Assembly: GCF_002379585.1 (NCBI RefSeq)
Contig: NZ_DFUE01000085.1
Location: 5,392 to 69,391, forward strand
Reading direction: 5' to 3'
Length of the DNA: 64,000 nt
Origin: Pseudomonas sp. UBA4194
Lineage (GTDB): Bacteria > Pseudomonadota > Gammaproteobacteria > Pseudomonadales > Pseudomonadaceae
In this document: in pieces, positions 44,601-53,518 of the stretch
Position numbering within the stretch: position 1 is the first letter of the stretch
Layout of the letters: each line of letters opens with the position of its first letter
Notes under the pieces: generated by a model
What the model was told of the DNA's origin: nothing
Database searches by the model: none
Seen by the model: only the letters and a program-made list of their open reading frames with translations
Position numbers and translations under genes: made by a program

Positions 44601-44681
44601 AGGGATCGCTTAGCGTTTTAGGGGGCTCTTCGCTGTTGAGTGTCCGCAATGTATCACTTTATGTTTTTCTTCGGAGATTTC

Positions 44682-45221
44682 ATGATGAGCACGAATAACG
44701 ATGCGCGCATGGCCAACGAATATGTGATGACTGATTGGGCATTGGCGGGAGTTCCAGGGCGATCCTACAGTGGGCTGGCTACATGGGAGATAGGGAATAA
44801 GCAAATAAACGTTCGTGATAATCGCACTGGTCAACTTCACACGCTCCTCATCCTGTTTTCCAAACCTCGGTACGACAAGCCTTTCCATGGTGTAATCCGA
44901 GTGGGGTTCCCTGACGAGGGAGGCGAGGTGGTGGTGCAATATTCTGTTATGTCCACTCCCGATCCTACCCATCCGCCGGGAAACAGTTTTTTATGCTTCG
45001 ACGGGGAGATGACTCTGCACATCGAATTTGATTCAGTGACGGAAACTGGACGCACCTACGGTTCTTTCAATGGCAATGCCCATAGTGCTGCTGCTGAAGA
45101 ACCGGGGATTTATGCTTTGGAAGGTACGTTCGACGTCGTCTATCCGCGTCCCGGACGCACGCCCATTCCTGGGGTGGCGGGAAAGATACGGTCTTGGTGG
45201 AGACGGTTATTTGGTCAATAG
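44682..45221 (+). CDS. Gene A (copy 2), unrecognised family with a basic Trp/Arg-rich tail
   Basis: This 179-residue protein is paralogous to gene B across its body (MTDWALAGVPGRSYSGLA, YDKPFH, DGEMTLHIEFD, GRTYGSFNG, LEGTFDVVYPRP) but has an extra C-terminal tail, GRTPIPGVAGKIRSWWRRLFGQ, that is basic and aromatic and could bind membrane or nucleic acid. GGAG lies five or eight bases before two adjacent ATGs (44682, 44685). It is followed 21 bases later by gene B. No known family recognised. Confidence 0.75.
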   Translation: MMSTNNDARMANEYVMTDWALAGVPGRSYSGLATWEIGNKQINVRDNRTGQLHTLLILFSKPRYDKPFHGVIRVGFPDEGGEVVVQYSVMSTPDPTHPPGNSFLCFDGEMTLHIEFDSVTETGRTYGSFNGNAHSAAAEEPGIYALEGTFDVVYPRPGRTPIPGVAGKIRSWWRRLFGQ

Positions 45222-45242
45222 TGATACCGAGGAGTTTTTATA

Positions 45243-45701
45243 ATGAATGAAGATGAAGAAGTAGGCCCAGCCCACGACTACGTCATGAGCACGTGGAGAT
45301 TTACCGATGTTCCAAATCGTTCCTACAGCGCGCTGGCGAGGTGGTCAACCGACACGCACGTGACGGCGGGAGATAACACTAGTGGCCAAATGCACGGTCT
45401 TGAGATCATTTTTGCCGAGAGGCCCTATGATAAACCTGGCCATTTCACTATTAAGATGGGCTCGACGCAGGAACAGGATGTAAGCGTGGACTATTTGGTT
45501 TCCAGCACCGGAGACCCGAATCTTCCTCCGCAAGCATGGTACTTCTCCACCGATGGAGAGATGACCTATCACGTCGAATTTGACCCTGTTGCACAAACCG
45601 GGCGCACCTACGGTTCTTTTCACGGGCATGTGCAGGAAATGAGTGATGGAAGCATTCATGACCTGGAAGGTACGTTCGATGTCGTCTATCCGCGTCCGTG
45701 A
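45243..45701 (+). CDS. Gene B (copy 2), unrecognised beta-rich protein family
   Basis: This 152-residue protein is nearly identical at both ends to the gene at 43701, with divergence in the middle (about residues 50-80) and a two-residue deletion near the end. GGAG precedes the ATG. It is cotranscribed with gene A. Divergence concentrated in the centre could reflect selection on a binding surface. Confidence 0.75.
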   Translation: MNEDEEVGPAHDYVMSTWRFTDVPNRSYSALARWSTDTHVTAGDNTSGQMHGLEIIFAERPYDKPGHFTIKMGSTQEQDVSVDYLVSSTGDPNLPPQAWYFSTDGEMTYHVEFDPVAQTGRTYGSFHGHVQEMSDGSIHDLEGTFDVVYPRP

Positions 45702-45749
45702 CCTACGTGACATACCATCCCTGTAGTCACGCAGATTCGGCGCATCCGT

Positions 45750-45777
45750 CCCCCCTCTGGAAAAACGCAGAGGGGGG
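45750..45777. terminator. Terminator-like hairpin between gene B and the VOC gene
   Basis: CCCCCCTCTG (45750-45759) and CAGAGGGGGG (45768-45777) form a perfect 10-base stem with an 8-base A-rich loop between convergent genes. There is no clear T run. Confidence 0.6.
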
Positions 45778-45794
45778 CGATATGCCCCCGGTAG

Positions 45795-46220
45795 TCACTT
45801 GGCAAACAACTGACTCATATCCTTGAACGCCTTGAACTCCAGCGCATTCCCGCACGGATCGAACAGGAACATGGTGGCTTGCTCGCCTACCTGGCCCTGA
45901 AAGCGCACGTAGGGCTCGATCACGAATTGTGTTTCACGCTGGCGCAGGCGTTCGGCCAGAGCCTCCCATTGATCCCAGTGCAATATGATGCCGAAATGTG
46001 GCACGGGTACATCGTGGCCATCCACGGCATTGGTATGGGCCGCTTCCTGGGAAGTGGTTTTTGGGTGCTCGTGGATCACCAGTTGGTGGCCGTAGAAATC
46101 GAAGTCGACCCAGTGATCGCTGGAGCGACCTTCAGCGAGGCCGAAGACGTCGCCGTAGAAGTGCCTCGCCGCAGCAAGGTCGTAGACGGGGATGGCGAGG
46201 TGAAAAGGGGACAGGCTCAC
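45795..46220 (-). CDS. VOC-superfamily protein (glyoxalase/dioxygenase-like)
   Basis: This 141-residue single-domain vicinal-oxygen-chelate protein has FHLAIPVYDLAAARHFYGDVFGL, a His/Glu metal-site pattern (HLAIP; HFGIIL; FLFDPCGNALEFK) and the typical C-terminal block. The start is taken as GTG at 46220, with GAGGAG seven bases upstream, since the frame further upstream is untypical. It is divergent from a LysR gene 106 bases away that may regulate it. Substrate unknown. Confidence 0.85.
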   Translation of the reverse strand: MSLSPFHLAIPVYDLAAARHFYGDVFGLAEGRSSDHWVDFDFYGHQLVIHEHPKTTSQEAAHTNAVDGHDVPVPHFGIILHWDQWEALAERLRQRETQFVIEPYVRFQGQVGEQATMFLFDPCGNALEFKAFKDMSQLFAK

Positions 46221-46326
46221 GGTGATGCTCCTCAGGTCGTTGTGATGCCAGTGTTTGCTATCGGGGATTTGATGGAAAGCAGATATTATTGCTGCCGAGC
46301 ACCAATAATTTCGATCAGGGCTTTTT

Positions 46327-47181
46327 ATGATCCGCGAGTTGAAAACCTTCATCACGGTTGCCAAACGCGGCACGTTTGCCGCCGCAGGGCAGCAGGTCGG
46401 CCTGACCCAGTCGGCGGTCAGTGCGCAGATCAAGAATCTGGAGCACAGCCTGGGCATGCGCCTGTTCGACCGCTCGGGGCGCAGTGCGCATCTGAACGCC
46501 GCCGGTGCACGGGCAGTGCCGATCGCTGAGGAGATACTTGAACTCTATGCGCGCATGGGCACGCCCCAGCGGCTGGAAGAGTACCGGGGAGAACTGCGCA
46601 TCGGCGCCATTGGCACAGCCCAGACCGGCTTGCTGGCCAGCGCCCTGGTGCGCCTGCGCGAGGCGGCGCCGGGTGTGGAGCCCAAACTGGTACCAGGGGT
46701 GTCCTTGAACCTGCTGAGCCAGGTGGATGCCGGTGATCTCGATGTGGCCATCCTGATTCGGCCGCCGTTTGCACTGCCCAAGGAGCTGCACCTGGAAACC
46801 ATAGCCCGAGAGCCATTCCTGTTGATTGCGCCACTGGGTACTGTCGGTGAGGAGCCGTTGCAGGTGTTGCAGGAGCAGCCGTTGGTACGCTACGACCGCA
46901 CCTCGTTTGGTGGCCGATTGGTCACCGCCTTTCTGCGAGAGCAACGGCTGGATGTGCGCCAGGCGTTGGAACTGGACGAACTGGATGCGATTTTTCGCAT
47001 GGTCGAGAATGGCCTGGGTGTGGCGCTGATTCCGCGGGCAGGGTTATGGCTGGAGCGCCAGGATCGCGTGCGGGTGATCGAACTGGGGGCGCTGACGTTC
47101 CACCGGGAACTGGTGATGCTGACGCGCCATGCACAGCGGCGCGAGCCTTTGATCGAGTTGTTTCTGGGGTGTTTGCGCTAG
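46327..47181 (+). CDS. LysR-family transcriptional regulator
   Basis: This 284-residue regulator has an N-terminal winged helix-turn-helix (about 1-60: FITVAKRGTFAAAGQQVGLTQSAVSAQIKNLE) and a C-terminal effector-binding domain. AGGG precedes the ATG at 46327. Its divergence from the VOC gene suggests that gene is a target. The inducer is unknown. Confidence 0.9.
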   Translation: MIRELKTFITVAKRGTFAAAGQQVGLTQSAVSAQIKNLEHSLGMRLFDRSGRSAHLNAAGARAVPIAEEILELYARMGTPQRLEEYRGELRIGAIGTAQTGLLASALVRLREAAPGVEPKLVPGVSLNLLSQVDAGDLDVAILIRPPFALPKELHLETIAREPFLLIAPLGTVGEEPLQVLQEQPLVRYDRTSFGGRLVTAFLREQRLDVRQALELDELDAIFRMVENGLGVALIPRAGLWLERQDRVRVIELGALTFHRELVMLTRHAQRREPLIELFLGCLR

Positions 47182-47208
47182 GTCGGATTGTGTCTTGGCA
47201 TTGCCGAC

Positions 47209-47235
47209 GCCATCGCGGGTAGCACCCGCTCCCAC
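47209..47235. repeat. Single REP palindrome
   Basis: This is a copy of the 6335-6575 family, with GCGGGTAGCACCCGC at its core, between convergent lysR and the epimerase gene. Confidence 0.75.
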
Positions 47236-47281
47236 AGGATATTTCCTGGGCAGCGGGCTTGCGCGTAAGTCGACGATGGCG

Positions 47282-49795
47282 TCAGCCAGGCACATCGGCC
47301 GCCACTCCCACCACCTCCAGCACAGCCACCTGATCACTCTGAGCAAAGGTAAACTGCTCGGCCGTCAGGGTGTTGCTGTAGTCCCCTGCCAGCGTGACCT
47401 CGAAGTGCTGCCCCAGAGCATTCCCTTCCACATCCGTGACAGAAGTACGATCCAGCTTTTCGTTATAACTCACCTTCAACGTGCCATCGGTGCCATCGCC
47501 GAGCCCGGTGAAACCCAGCGACCCGACGTTGATGCGATCCTGATGCACGGAAAAATCAGTGATCAGGTCCACCGCTTGGGCGCTGTCGCTGCGGTAGCTT
47601 TCGGTGGCATTGAAGTAGCGAAACGAATCCGCTCCCGAGCCTCCTGTGAGTTGGTCGGCGCCCGCACCGCCCACCAGGATGTCATCCCCCGGCCCACCCG
47701 AGATCGAGTCATTACCCGCCAGCCCGCGCAGGATGTCGTCGCCCCAACCGCCCTGGAGCGTATCGTTACCCGAATTGCCGCTGGACACTCGATCCTGGCT
47801 AGGCGCCGAAGTGACCCATGTCGACCCTTGGGTATTGGCGAAAATCACATTGGCCGAGCCCAGATCACCCCAGTGATTACCATTGACCAGCACTTCGAAA
47901 TGATTGCCCTGCGCGTCGGTTTCCAATGACTTGAGCGCTGTTTTATCGCCTGCAGCGTTGAGCACCACCTTGAGTGTGCCGTCGTAACCATTGCCCAGCC
48001 CGGTGAAGCCCAGCGCTGAAACGTCGATTTGATCACCGTCCTCATTGCTGAAATCGGTGATGGTGTCGCGGCGGGTGAAATCACCGGTGCTGTCGTTGCG
48101 CAGACTGTCACTGAGCTGAGTGAACACGAACGTGTCGCCCCCGCTGCCCCCGGTCAGCCTGTCAGCGGCTGCGCCACCGTAGAGGCGGTCATCGCCGGCA
48201 CTGCCATCGAGGCTATCCTTGCCACCACCCCCGAGCAGGGTGTCATCCTGCGCGGTGCCGGTGAGCACGTCCCGGCCTTCAGTGCCGCGTACGAGGTGTT
48301 GAAAGTTATCGGCACCAAGGCTGTTCAGGTAGTTGCCTTTGAGCGTCAGTTCGAAGCGGTTGCCAGAGGCGTCGGCGTCCAGGCTTTTCAGGTAGGTGAT
48401 GTCTTTGCTGGCGTTGTAGTAGGCCTTGAGCGTGCCGTCATGGCCGTTGCCCAAGCCACTGAAGCCCAGGCCGGCGACGTCCAGCTTGTCATGTTCGGCG
48501 TCGAAATCGTTGATCAGGTCGGCATAGGTTCGCTGCGCATCGCGGTAGCTGTCGGTCAACTGGCTGAAGCGAAAGACGTCATTGCCGTCGCCACCGGTCA
48601 GCCGGTCCGCGCCTGCGCCGCCCACCAGAATGTCATCGTTGCCGGCGCCGTCCAGCGTATCGCTGCCGTTGCCGCCGTACAGTTCGTCGCGGGTGGTGGT
48701 GCCCGTGATGATGTCGATCCCAGGCGTGCCCATTACCGACACCGCACCCGGGTTGGTCGAGTTGTCGCTATGAGGCCCATTGGCCACCGCACCCCCCAAG
48801 AGAGTCTGGCTGATCACGTTCTGGTTGATCAGGTTGTAGTCGCTGTTGCGCTCCAGCACCCCATAGGTGGAATTGGCACCGCCGGTGATCACGTTGAAGC
48901 CCACCGTGTTGAAACCAGACGTAGGGTTGCGCCCCTCCACCAGCACTTCGGCCGCCGCGCCGGCGCCGGCGTTGGCGTAGATCTGGTTGAACGACACATC
49001 GCCGTACACGCCCTTGTCCACATGCACGCCATTGCCACCGTTGCCATGAATGTCCATGCCGTTGACCACGAAGATATCCGCGCCTTGCACTTTTACCCCA
49101 TCCCCGGCGTTGCCGTAGACATCGCCGCCCACCACGGTCAATGAACTGGGCGCATTGGCGACGCCAGTGCCCTCCTGGATCAGGATGCCATTGAGGCCGT
49201 TGGCATAGGCGCGGCTGTCGTTGAGGTTCAGGTCGCCGCCGATATTGAAACCGTTGCCCCCATTGTCATACGCGGTGTTATCGCGAAAGTCGCTCTGCAC
49301 CAGGCGGTCGGCGATCACTCCGTCAATGGCGTTGTGATGCGCCACGCTGTCACGCAGGTCGATCTGGCTGGCCTGGCCGCGCAGGTCGAAGCCATAGGCG
49401 CTGGCATTCAGGGCTTCGACACCGTCGAGCCTGACGTCGCTGGCGCTGCCATTGAGCCAGCCGCTGGTGCTGCCGGTGGTGTTGGCGTCGTTGGCGTCCA
49501 GGGTCAGGTTGCTGGCACCGGTATGCTGGGCCGTTGCGCCGTTGAGCAGCGCCTTGGCCTGGCCGCTACCGTCCGCCAGCTTCAGGGTGGTGGTGCCCAT
49601 GCCCTGGCCGTTAAGGGTGACGTTGTCGCGCATGGTCAATCCGGCACCGCTGAGCAGGTAGGTACCCGCAGCCATTTCCACCTGGCCACCGCCCGCGGCG
49701 GCCGCTGCATCGATGGCTTTCTGCAGTGCCGCTGTGTCGTCGGAGGTGCCGTTGCCTTTGGCACCGAACTGCGAGGCGTTGAACAGAGTGGTCAT
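47282..49795 (-). CDS. AlgE-like mannuronan C-5-epimerase with three RTX R-modules
   Basis: This 837-residue protein has an N-terminal catalytic A-module (about 1-385), a right-handed parallel beta helix beginning FNASQFGAKGNGTSDDTAALQKAI, and three C-terminal R-modules (about 390-545, 550-690, 690-837) with calcium-binding GGxGxD nonapeptides such as GGAGADRLTGGDGNDVF. AlgE enzymes convert mannuronate to guluronate in alginate outside the cell and are exported by type I secretion. The YGFDPHE catalytic motif reads Y134-G-F-D-L-R-G here, with Arg139 in place of the active-site His, so activity may be altered. The ATG at 49795 has GGGGAG upstream. No type I secretion genes are adjacent. Confidence 0.85.
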   Translation of the reverse strand: MTTLFNASQFGAKGNGTSDDTAALQKAIDAAAAAGGGQVEMAAGTYLLSGAGLTMRDNVTLNGQGMGTTTLKLADGSGQAKALLNGATAQHTGASNLTLDANDANTTGSTSGWLNGSASDVRLDGVEALNASAYGFDLRGQASQIDLRDSVAHHNAIDGVIADRLVQSDFRDNTAYDNGGNGFNIGGDLNLNDSRAYANGLNGILIQEGTGVANAPSSLTVVGGDVYGNAGDGVKVQGADIFVVNGMDIHGNGGNGVHVDKGVYGDVSFNQIYANAGAGAAAEVLVEGRNPTSGFNTVGFNVITGGANSTYGVLERNSDYNLINQNVISQTLLGGAVANGPHSDNSTNPGAVSVMGTPGIDIITGTTTRDELYGGNGSDTLDGAGNDDILVGGAGADRLTGGDGNDVFRFSQLTDSYRDAQRTYADLINDFDAEHDKLDVAGLGFSGLGNGHDGTLKAYYNASKDITYLKSLDADASGNRFELTLKGNYLNSLGADNFQHLVRGTEGRDVLTGTAQDDTLLGGGGKDSLDGSAGDDRLYGGAAADRLTGGSGGDTFVFTQLSDSLRNDSTGDFTRRDTITDFSNEDGDQIDVSALGFTGLGNGYDGTLKVVLNAAGDKTALKSLETDAQGNHFEVLVNGNHWGDLGSANVIFANTQGSTWVTSAPSQDRVSSGNSGNDTLQGGWGDDILRGLAGNDSISGGPGDDILVGGAGADQLTGGSGADSFRYFNATESYRSDSAQAVDLITDFSVHQDRINVGSLGFTGLGDGTDGTLKVSYNEKLDRTSVTDVEGNALGQHFEVTLAGDYSNTLTAEQFTFAQSDQVAVLEVVGVAADVPG

Positions 49796-49990
49796 GGCTT
49801 GCTCCCCAAAGCTATCGGTGATCGCGGGTCTGAAGGTAGCCAAGATGGGCGATGATTCAAAAGCGCTTTTCACCAGGAATGTGAAGCGTCCGACGAACCG
49901 TGGGTGATTAAGTTTCCTGGGATTTTTTGACGTCAAATAACAGGGTGTCGTGCGCGATTGTCGGTGGAGGGTGCGGCGTGGAACGCGCTT

Positions 49991-51229
49991 TCAAAACCGC
50001 TCGACCCTGAAAGCCCCAGGATCGGTGAAGGGTGTCTGGCCGGTTACCATCTCCGCCAGCAGACGGCCTGTTACCGGGCCGAGGGTGAGCCCATGGTGTG
50101 CATGGCCGAAGTTGAACCATAGCCCTTCATGACGCGGCGCCGCACCGATCACCGGACGCATGTCCGGCAGGCAAGGGCGGCGACCCATCCAGGGCAGCGC
50201 AGCGGTCCGTTCGCCCAGCGCAAACAGGCGTCGGGCAATCTGTTCGGTTCTGCGCAGCTGCAGGTCGCGTTGCGGCGTGCTGTCCAGCGCAAACTCGATC
50301 CCCGTGGTCAGGCGGATACCGCCGGTCATGGGCGCGAGCACGAAGCCTGCGGCGCTGTCGCACAGCGAATGCACCAGCGGCGTCCGTTCTTCGCCATGGA
50401 AATGCAGGTGATAGCCGCGCTTGATGGCCAAGGGAATCTTGTAGCCCAATTTCTGGTAGACGCCAGCGGCGTCGGCGCCCAAGGTAATGACCGCCTGCCT
50501 GCTGCTCAACGGTCCGTCGACGGTGTCCAAAGTCCAAAGGCCTTGGCGTTGTGCAAGGCTGAAAGCATCGCCGCTGTGAAAACGCCCGCCTGATCGTTCG
50601 AACAGCGCTAGATAGGTCCTGACCAAGGCCTGGGGATCGCGGACGGTCTTGGGGTCGGTCCAGTGGATGCCGCCCACGGCGCGCTCAGTCAGGCCAGGTT
50701 GCACGGCGGCCAGGGCGGCGCTGTCGAGCAGGCGGTAGTGCACATCGAATCGCCGCAGCGCCCTGGCTTGATCGGCAGCGCCTTGAAAGGTTGCCAGTGA
50801 GCGGAACACCTCGATCCAGCCCCGGCTCGAAATCAGCTCGTGCGCACCCGCCATGTTCACCAGATGATCGTGTTCCTGCACTGACCGTTCGATCAGCGGC
50901 AGCATGGCCTCGGTGGCCCGTTGCAGCGGACCGGGTGCAGACTGTTGCCAGTACCGCCACAGCCAACCGGCCAGGCCCGGCAGGGCCGAGGGCTGATAAA
51001 CCACATCCGGTCGAGTGTTGCTGGCGTACAGCAGCAGTTGGCCGATCTGCCGCGGAAACGCATAGGGCACCACGCTGGAACGCTCGATCAAACCGGCATT
51101 TCCGTAGCTGGCGCCACTGCCGGGCTCGGCGCGATCGACCAGACACACTGCCATGCCACGCTGCTGCAGGTGCAGCGCCGTGCAGACGCCGACGATACCG
51201 GCACCGCATACGATGATGTCGCAGTCCAT
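49991..51229 (-). CDS. FAD-dependent D-amino-acid dehydrogenase (DadA-like)
   Basis: This 412-residue DAO-family oxidoreductase has the N-terminal dinucleotide-binding motif IIVCGAGIVGVCTALHLQQRG and the C-terminal GLWFNFGHAHHGLTLGPVTGRL block. It probably oxidises a D-amino acid or opine. The ATG at 51229, with GAGGAAG upstream, is preferred to GTG two codons earlier. It is ten bases after the last permease gene of an amino-acid ABC transporter, so uptake and first oxidation are coupled. Confidence 0.88.
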   Translation of the reverse strand: MDCDIIVCGAGIVGVCTALHLQQRGMAVCLVDRAEPGSGASYGNAGLIERSSVVPYAFPRQIGQLLLYASNTRPDVVYQPSALPGLAGWLWRYWQQSAPGPLQRATEAMLPLIERSVQEHDHLVNMAGAHELISSRGWIEVFRSLATFQGAADQARALRRFDVHYRLLDSAALAAVQPGLTERAVGGIHWTDPKTVRDPQALVRTYLALFERSGGRFHSGDAFSLAQRQGLWTLDTVDGPLSSRQAVITLGADAAGVYQKLGYKIPLAIKRGYHLHFHGEERTPLVHSLCDSAAGFVLAPMTGGIRLTTGIEFALDSTPQRDLQLRRTEQIARRLFALGERTAALPWMGRRPCLPDMRPVIGAAPRHEGLWFNFGHAHHGLTLGPVTGRLLAEMVTGQTPFTDPGAFRVERF

Positions 51230-51239
51230 TGGCACTTCC

Positions 51240-51953
51240 TCAGCCGGGGCTATCGAGATGACGATTCAGGCGGCGCTCGACCACCCGCAATAGGCGCCGC
51301 AGGGTTTCGACAATCAGCAGATAGAGGACGGCGGCCCATAGATACACCTGGAAATCGAACGAGCGCGAGAACGCCAGTTTGGCGATGCCCATCACATCGT
51401 AGACGGTGACCAGCGAAGCCAGGGCGCTGGCCTTGATCAGCAGAATGAGCTCATTGCCCAACGGGCCGATGGCAACCATCAGCGATTGCGGCAGCGTGAC
51501 CTTGCACCATCGCGCCCAGCGAGAGAGTCCCAGGGCCATGGCTGCCTCCTGTTGGCCGGCGGGAATGGCCAGGAAACTGCCGCGAAATATCTCGGCCTGA
51601 TAAGCGGCGGTGTTCAGCGAGAACGCCAGCAGTGCGCAGTACCAGGCGTCACGGAAGAACCACCACAGCCCCCAGTCTTGCCAGAACTCGCGTAGCGAGC
51701 CGAGCCCGTAGTACAGCAGAAAAAGTTGGGCCAGCAATGGCGATCCGCGCATCAACCAGCAGTAGGTAGCGCTGAAGCAGCGCAATATTCGCCATCGCGA
51801 CAGCCGGGCAAACGCCAACAACAATCCCAGTACCATGCCCAGGCTGTAGGAGATGGCCACCAGCACCAGGGTTACCCACAAGCCGGCCAGCATGCGCGGG
51901 CCGTAGGTGGCCCACAGGGCGGCGTCGAAAACGTTGCCGAGTACGCCGTCCAT
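51240..51953 (-). CDS. Polar amino-acid/opine ABC permease (HisM-like)
   Basis: This 237-residue inner-membrane permease has about five helices and the cytoplasmic EAA loop QQEAAMALGLSRWARWCKVTLPQSL. It abuts the other permease (stop/start overlap at 51953), as in HisQM, OccQM and NocQM pairs. Confidence 0.9.
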   Translation of the reverse strand: MDGVLGNVFDAALWATYGPRMLAGLWVTLVLVAISYSLGMVLGLLLAFARLSRWRILRCFSATYCWLMRGSPLLAQLFLLYYGLGSLREFWQDWGLWWFFRDAWYCALLAFSLNTAAYQAEIFRGSFLAIPAGQQEAAMALGLSRWARWCKVTLPQSLMVAIGPLGNELILLIKASALASLVTVYDVMGIAKLAFSRSFDFQVYLWAAVLYLLIVETLRRLLRVVERRLNRHLDSPG

Positions 51954-52669
51954 CAGCCAGCCCTCCCGTAACCCCGGTTATAACGCCGCTCGGCCCACGC
52001 AAAAGCCCGGCCCGAGACTGCAGCGAACAGCAGATAGATGGCACAGGCGGCGCTGTAGAACAATACGGGCTCTTTGGTCGTGCTGACCGCCAGGCCCGTC
52101 TGACGCATCAGGTCGACCAGCGAAATGGTCGATACCAGGGACGTATCCTTGAGCAGTGTCAGCCAGTTGTTCGAAAGCCCAGGCAGGGCGACCCGCAGCA
52201 ACTGCGGCAAGATGATGGAAAAGAACGTGCGCGATCGGGACATGCCCAAGGCCATGCCAGCCTGGTATTGCCCCTTGCCGACGACCTTGAAGGCCGCGCT
52301 CCAGACTTCGCAGGAGAACGCCGCCAGCACCAGGCTCAAGGCGACCATCGCCGCCACGAAAGGGGAGATGTCCACTTGCCCCTGCCAACCGTTGAGCGCG
52401 AGTAGTTTCTGCGCACCGATTTGAAAGCCGTAGTACACGATGAACAGCGTAAGCAGCTCTGGCAGTCCGCGAAATACGGTGGAAAAGCCATACACCAGTG
52501 TGCGTACGAAGCGGTGCCGGGAGCGTTCGGCACTGGCCAGCAACAACCCGAGAGGCAAGCCTATCGGCGCGCAGCAAATCGCCAGCAGCAGCGTGATACC
52601 AGCGCCGCTGAGCAGCGCCAGTCCCCATCCGCCGTCCCCGAACGACAGTAATGCGAGTTGCTCGAACAT
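51953..52669 (-). CDS. Polar amino-acid/opine ABC permease (HisQ-like)
   Basis: This 238-residue permease has about five helices and the EAA loop QYQAGMALGMSRSRTFFSIILPQLL. It precedes the second permease with overlapping codons and follows the binding protein by 71 bases. No ATP-binding subunit gene is in this cluster, so the ATPase must be supplied from elsewhere. Confidence 0.9.
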   Translation of the reverse strand: MFEQLALLSFGDGGWGLALLSGAGITLLLAICCAPIGLPLGLLLASAERSRHRFVRTLVYGFSTVFRGLPELLTLFIVYYGFQIGAQKLLALNGWQGQVDISPFVAAMVALSLVLAAFSCEVWSAAFKVVGKGQYQAGMALGMSRSRTFFSIILPQLLRVALPGLSNNWLTLLKDTSLVSTISLVDLMRQTGLAVSTTKEPVLFYSAACAIYLLFAAVSGRAFAWAERRYNRGYGRAG

Positions 52670-52740
52670 GAGGGTACCTCGCCGATCGCGACCGGCCCAG
52701 CGGGGCCGTTCGTGCTCAGCTCAACGGGCGTCTGACAGGC

Positions 52741-53499
52741 TCAGTAGATGCTCTTGGAGAAATACTTTTTTTCGATTTCGCCGTAGGTACCGTTCTCGAT
52801 GATGCTGGCCAATGCCGCGTTGAGTTTTTCGCGCAAGGCGTTATCGTCCTGGCGCACGGCGATCGCTACCGGGTCCTCGGTGCCCGCGGCTTCACCCAGC
52901 CATTTGCAACAGGCCTCGCCGGTCTTGCCCAACCACTCCAGCATCGGGAATTTGTCGTTGATCACCGCATCGAGCCTGCCGTTGGCCAGGTCCATGTTGG
53001 CGTCGTCCTGGGTGGGATACAACTTGACGGTGCCCCCCGCCTTGCCCAGCACATCTTCGGCATAGGTGGCCTGTGTCGACGCCACCTGAGCCCCCACCAC
53101 CAGGCCCTTGAAGGATTCAGGCGCCATACTCTCCAGCGTCGAGCCCTTTGCGACGGCAATGGCCAGTTGGGTGGTGTAATAGCGATTGGTAAAGGCCACT
53201 TTCTTCTTGCGTTCTTCGGTCGCGACCATCGATGCCACGATGGCGTCATAACGCTTGGCCAGCAGCGCCGGAATCATACCGTCCCAATCTTGCGCCACCA
53301 GGGTGCACTGAACCGCCATCTCCTTGCACAGGGCATTGGCGATATCGACGTCGAAGCCATGCAATTGGTTTTGCGAATCCACGTAGTTGAAGGGCGGGTA
53401 CGCGCCTTCGGTGGCGATGGTCAGGGGAGTGGCCTGGGCGAGCCCTGAAAGGGCAAGCGCTCCAGCCATTATCAAAGTGCTGTTGAGTGAAAAACGCAT
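52741..53499 (-). CDS. Polar amino-acid/opine ABC substrate-binding protein
   Basis: This 252-residue SBP_bac_3-type protein has a signal peptide (cleavage after LAQA), TIATEGAYPPFNYVDSQNQLHGFDVDIANALC and DAIVASMVATEERKKKVAFTNRYY, typical of lysine/arginine/ornithine and opine receptors. Two adjacent cysteines (EACCKW) are unusual. The ATG at 53499 has GGAG upstream; longer frame upstream is not coding. First gene of the binding protein-permease-permease-oxidase operon. Confidence 0.92.
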   Translation of the reverse strand: MRFSLNSTLIMAGALALSGLAQATPLTIATEGAYPPFNYVDSQNQLHGFDVDIANALCKEMAVQCTLVAQDWDGMIPALLAKRYDAIVASMVATEERKKKVAFTNRYYTTQLAIAVAKGSTLESMAPESFKGLVVGAQVASTQATYAEDVLGKAGGTVKLYPTQDDANMDLANGRLDAVINDKFPMLEWLGKTGEACCKWLGEAAGTEDPVAIAVRQDDNALREKLNAALASIIENGTYGEIEKKYFSKSIY

Positions 53500-53518
53500 G
53501 GCATGACTCCTGAGTTTA

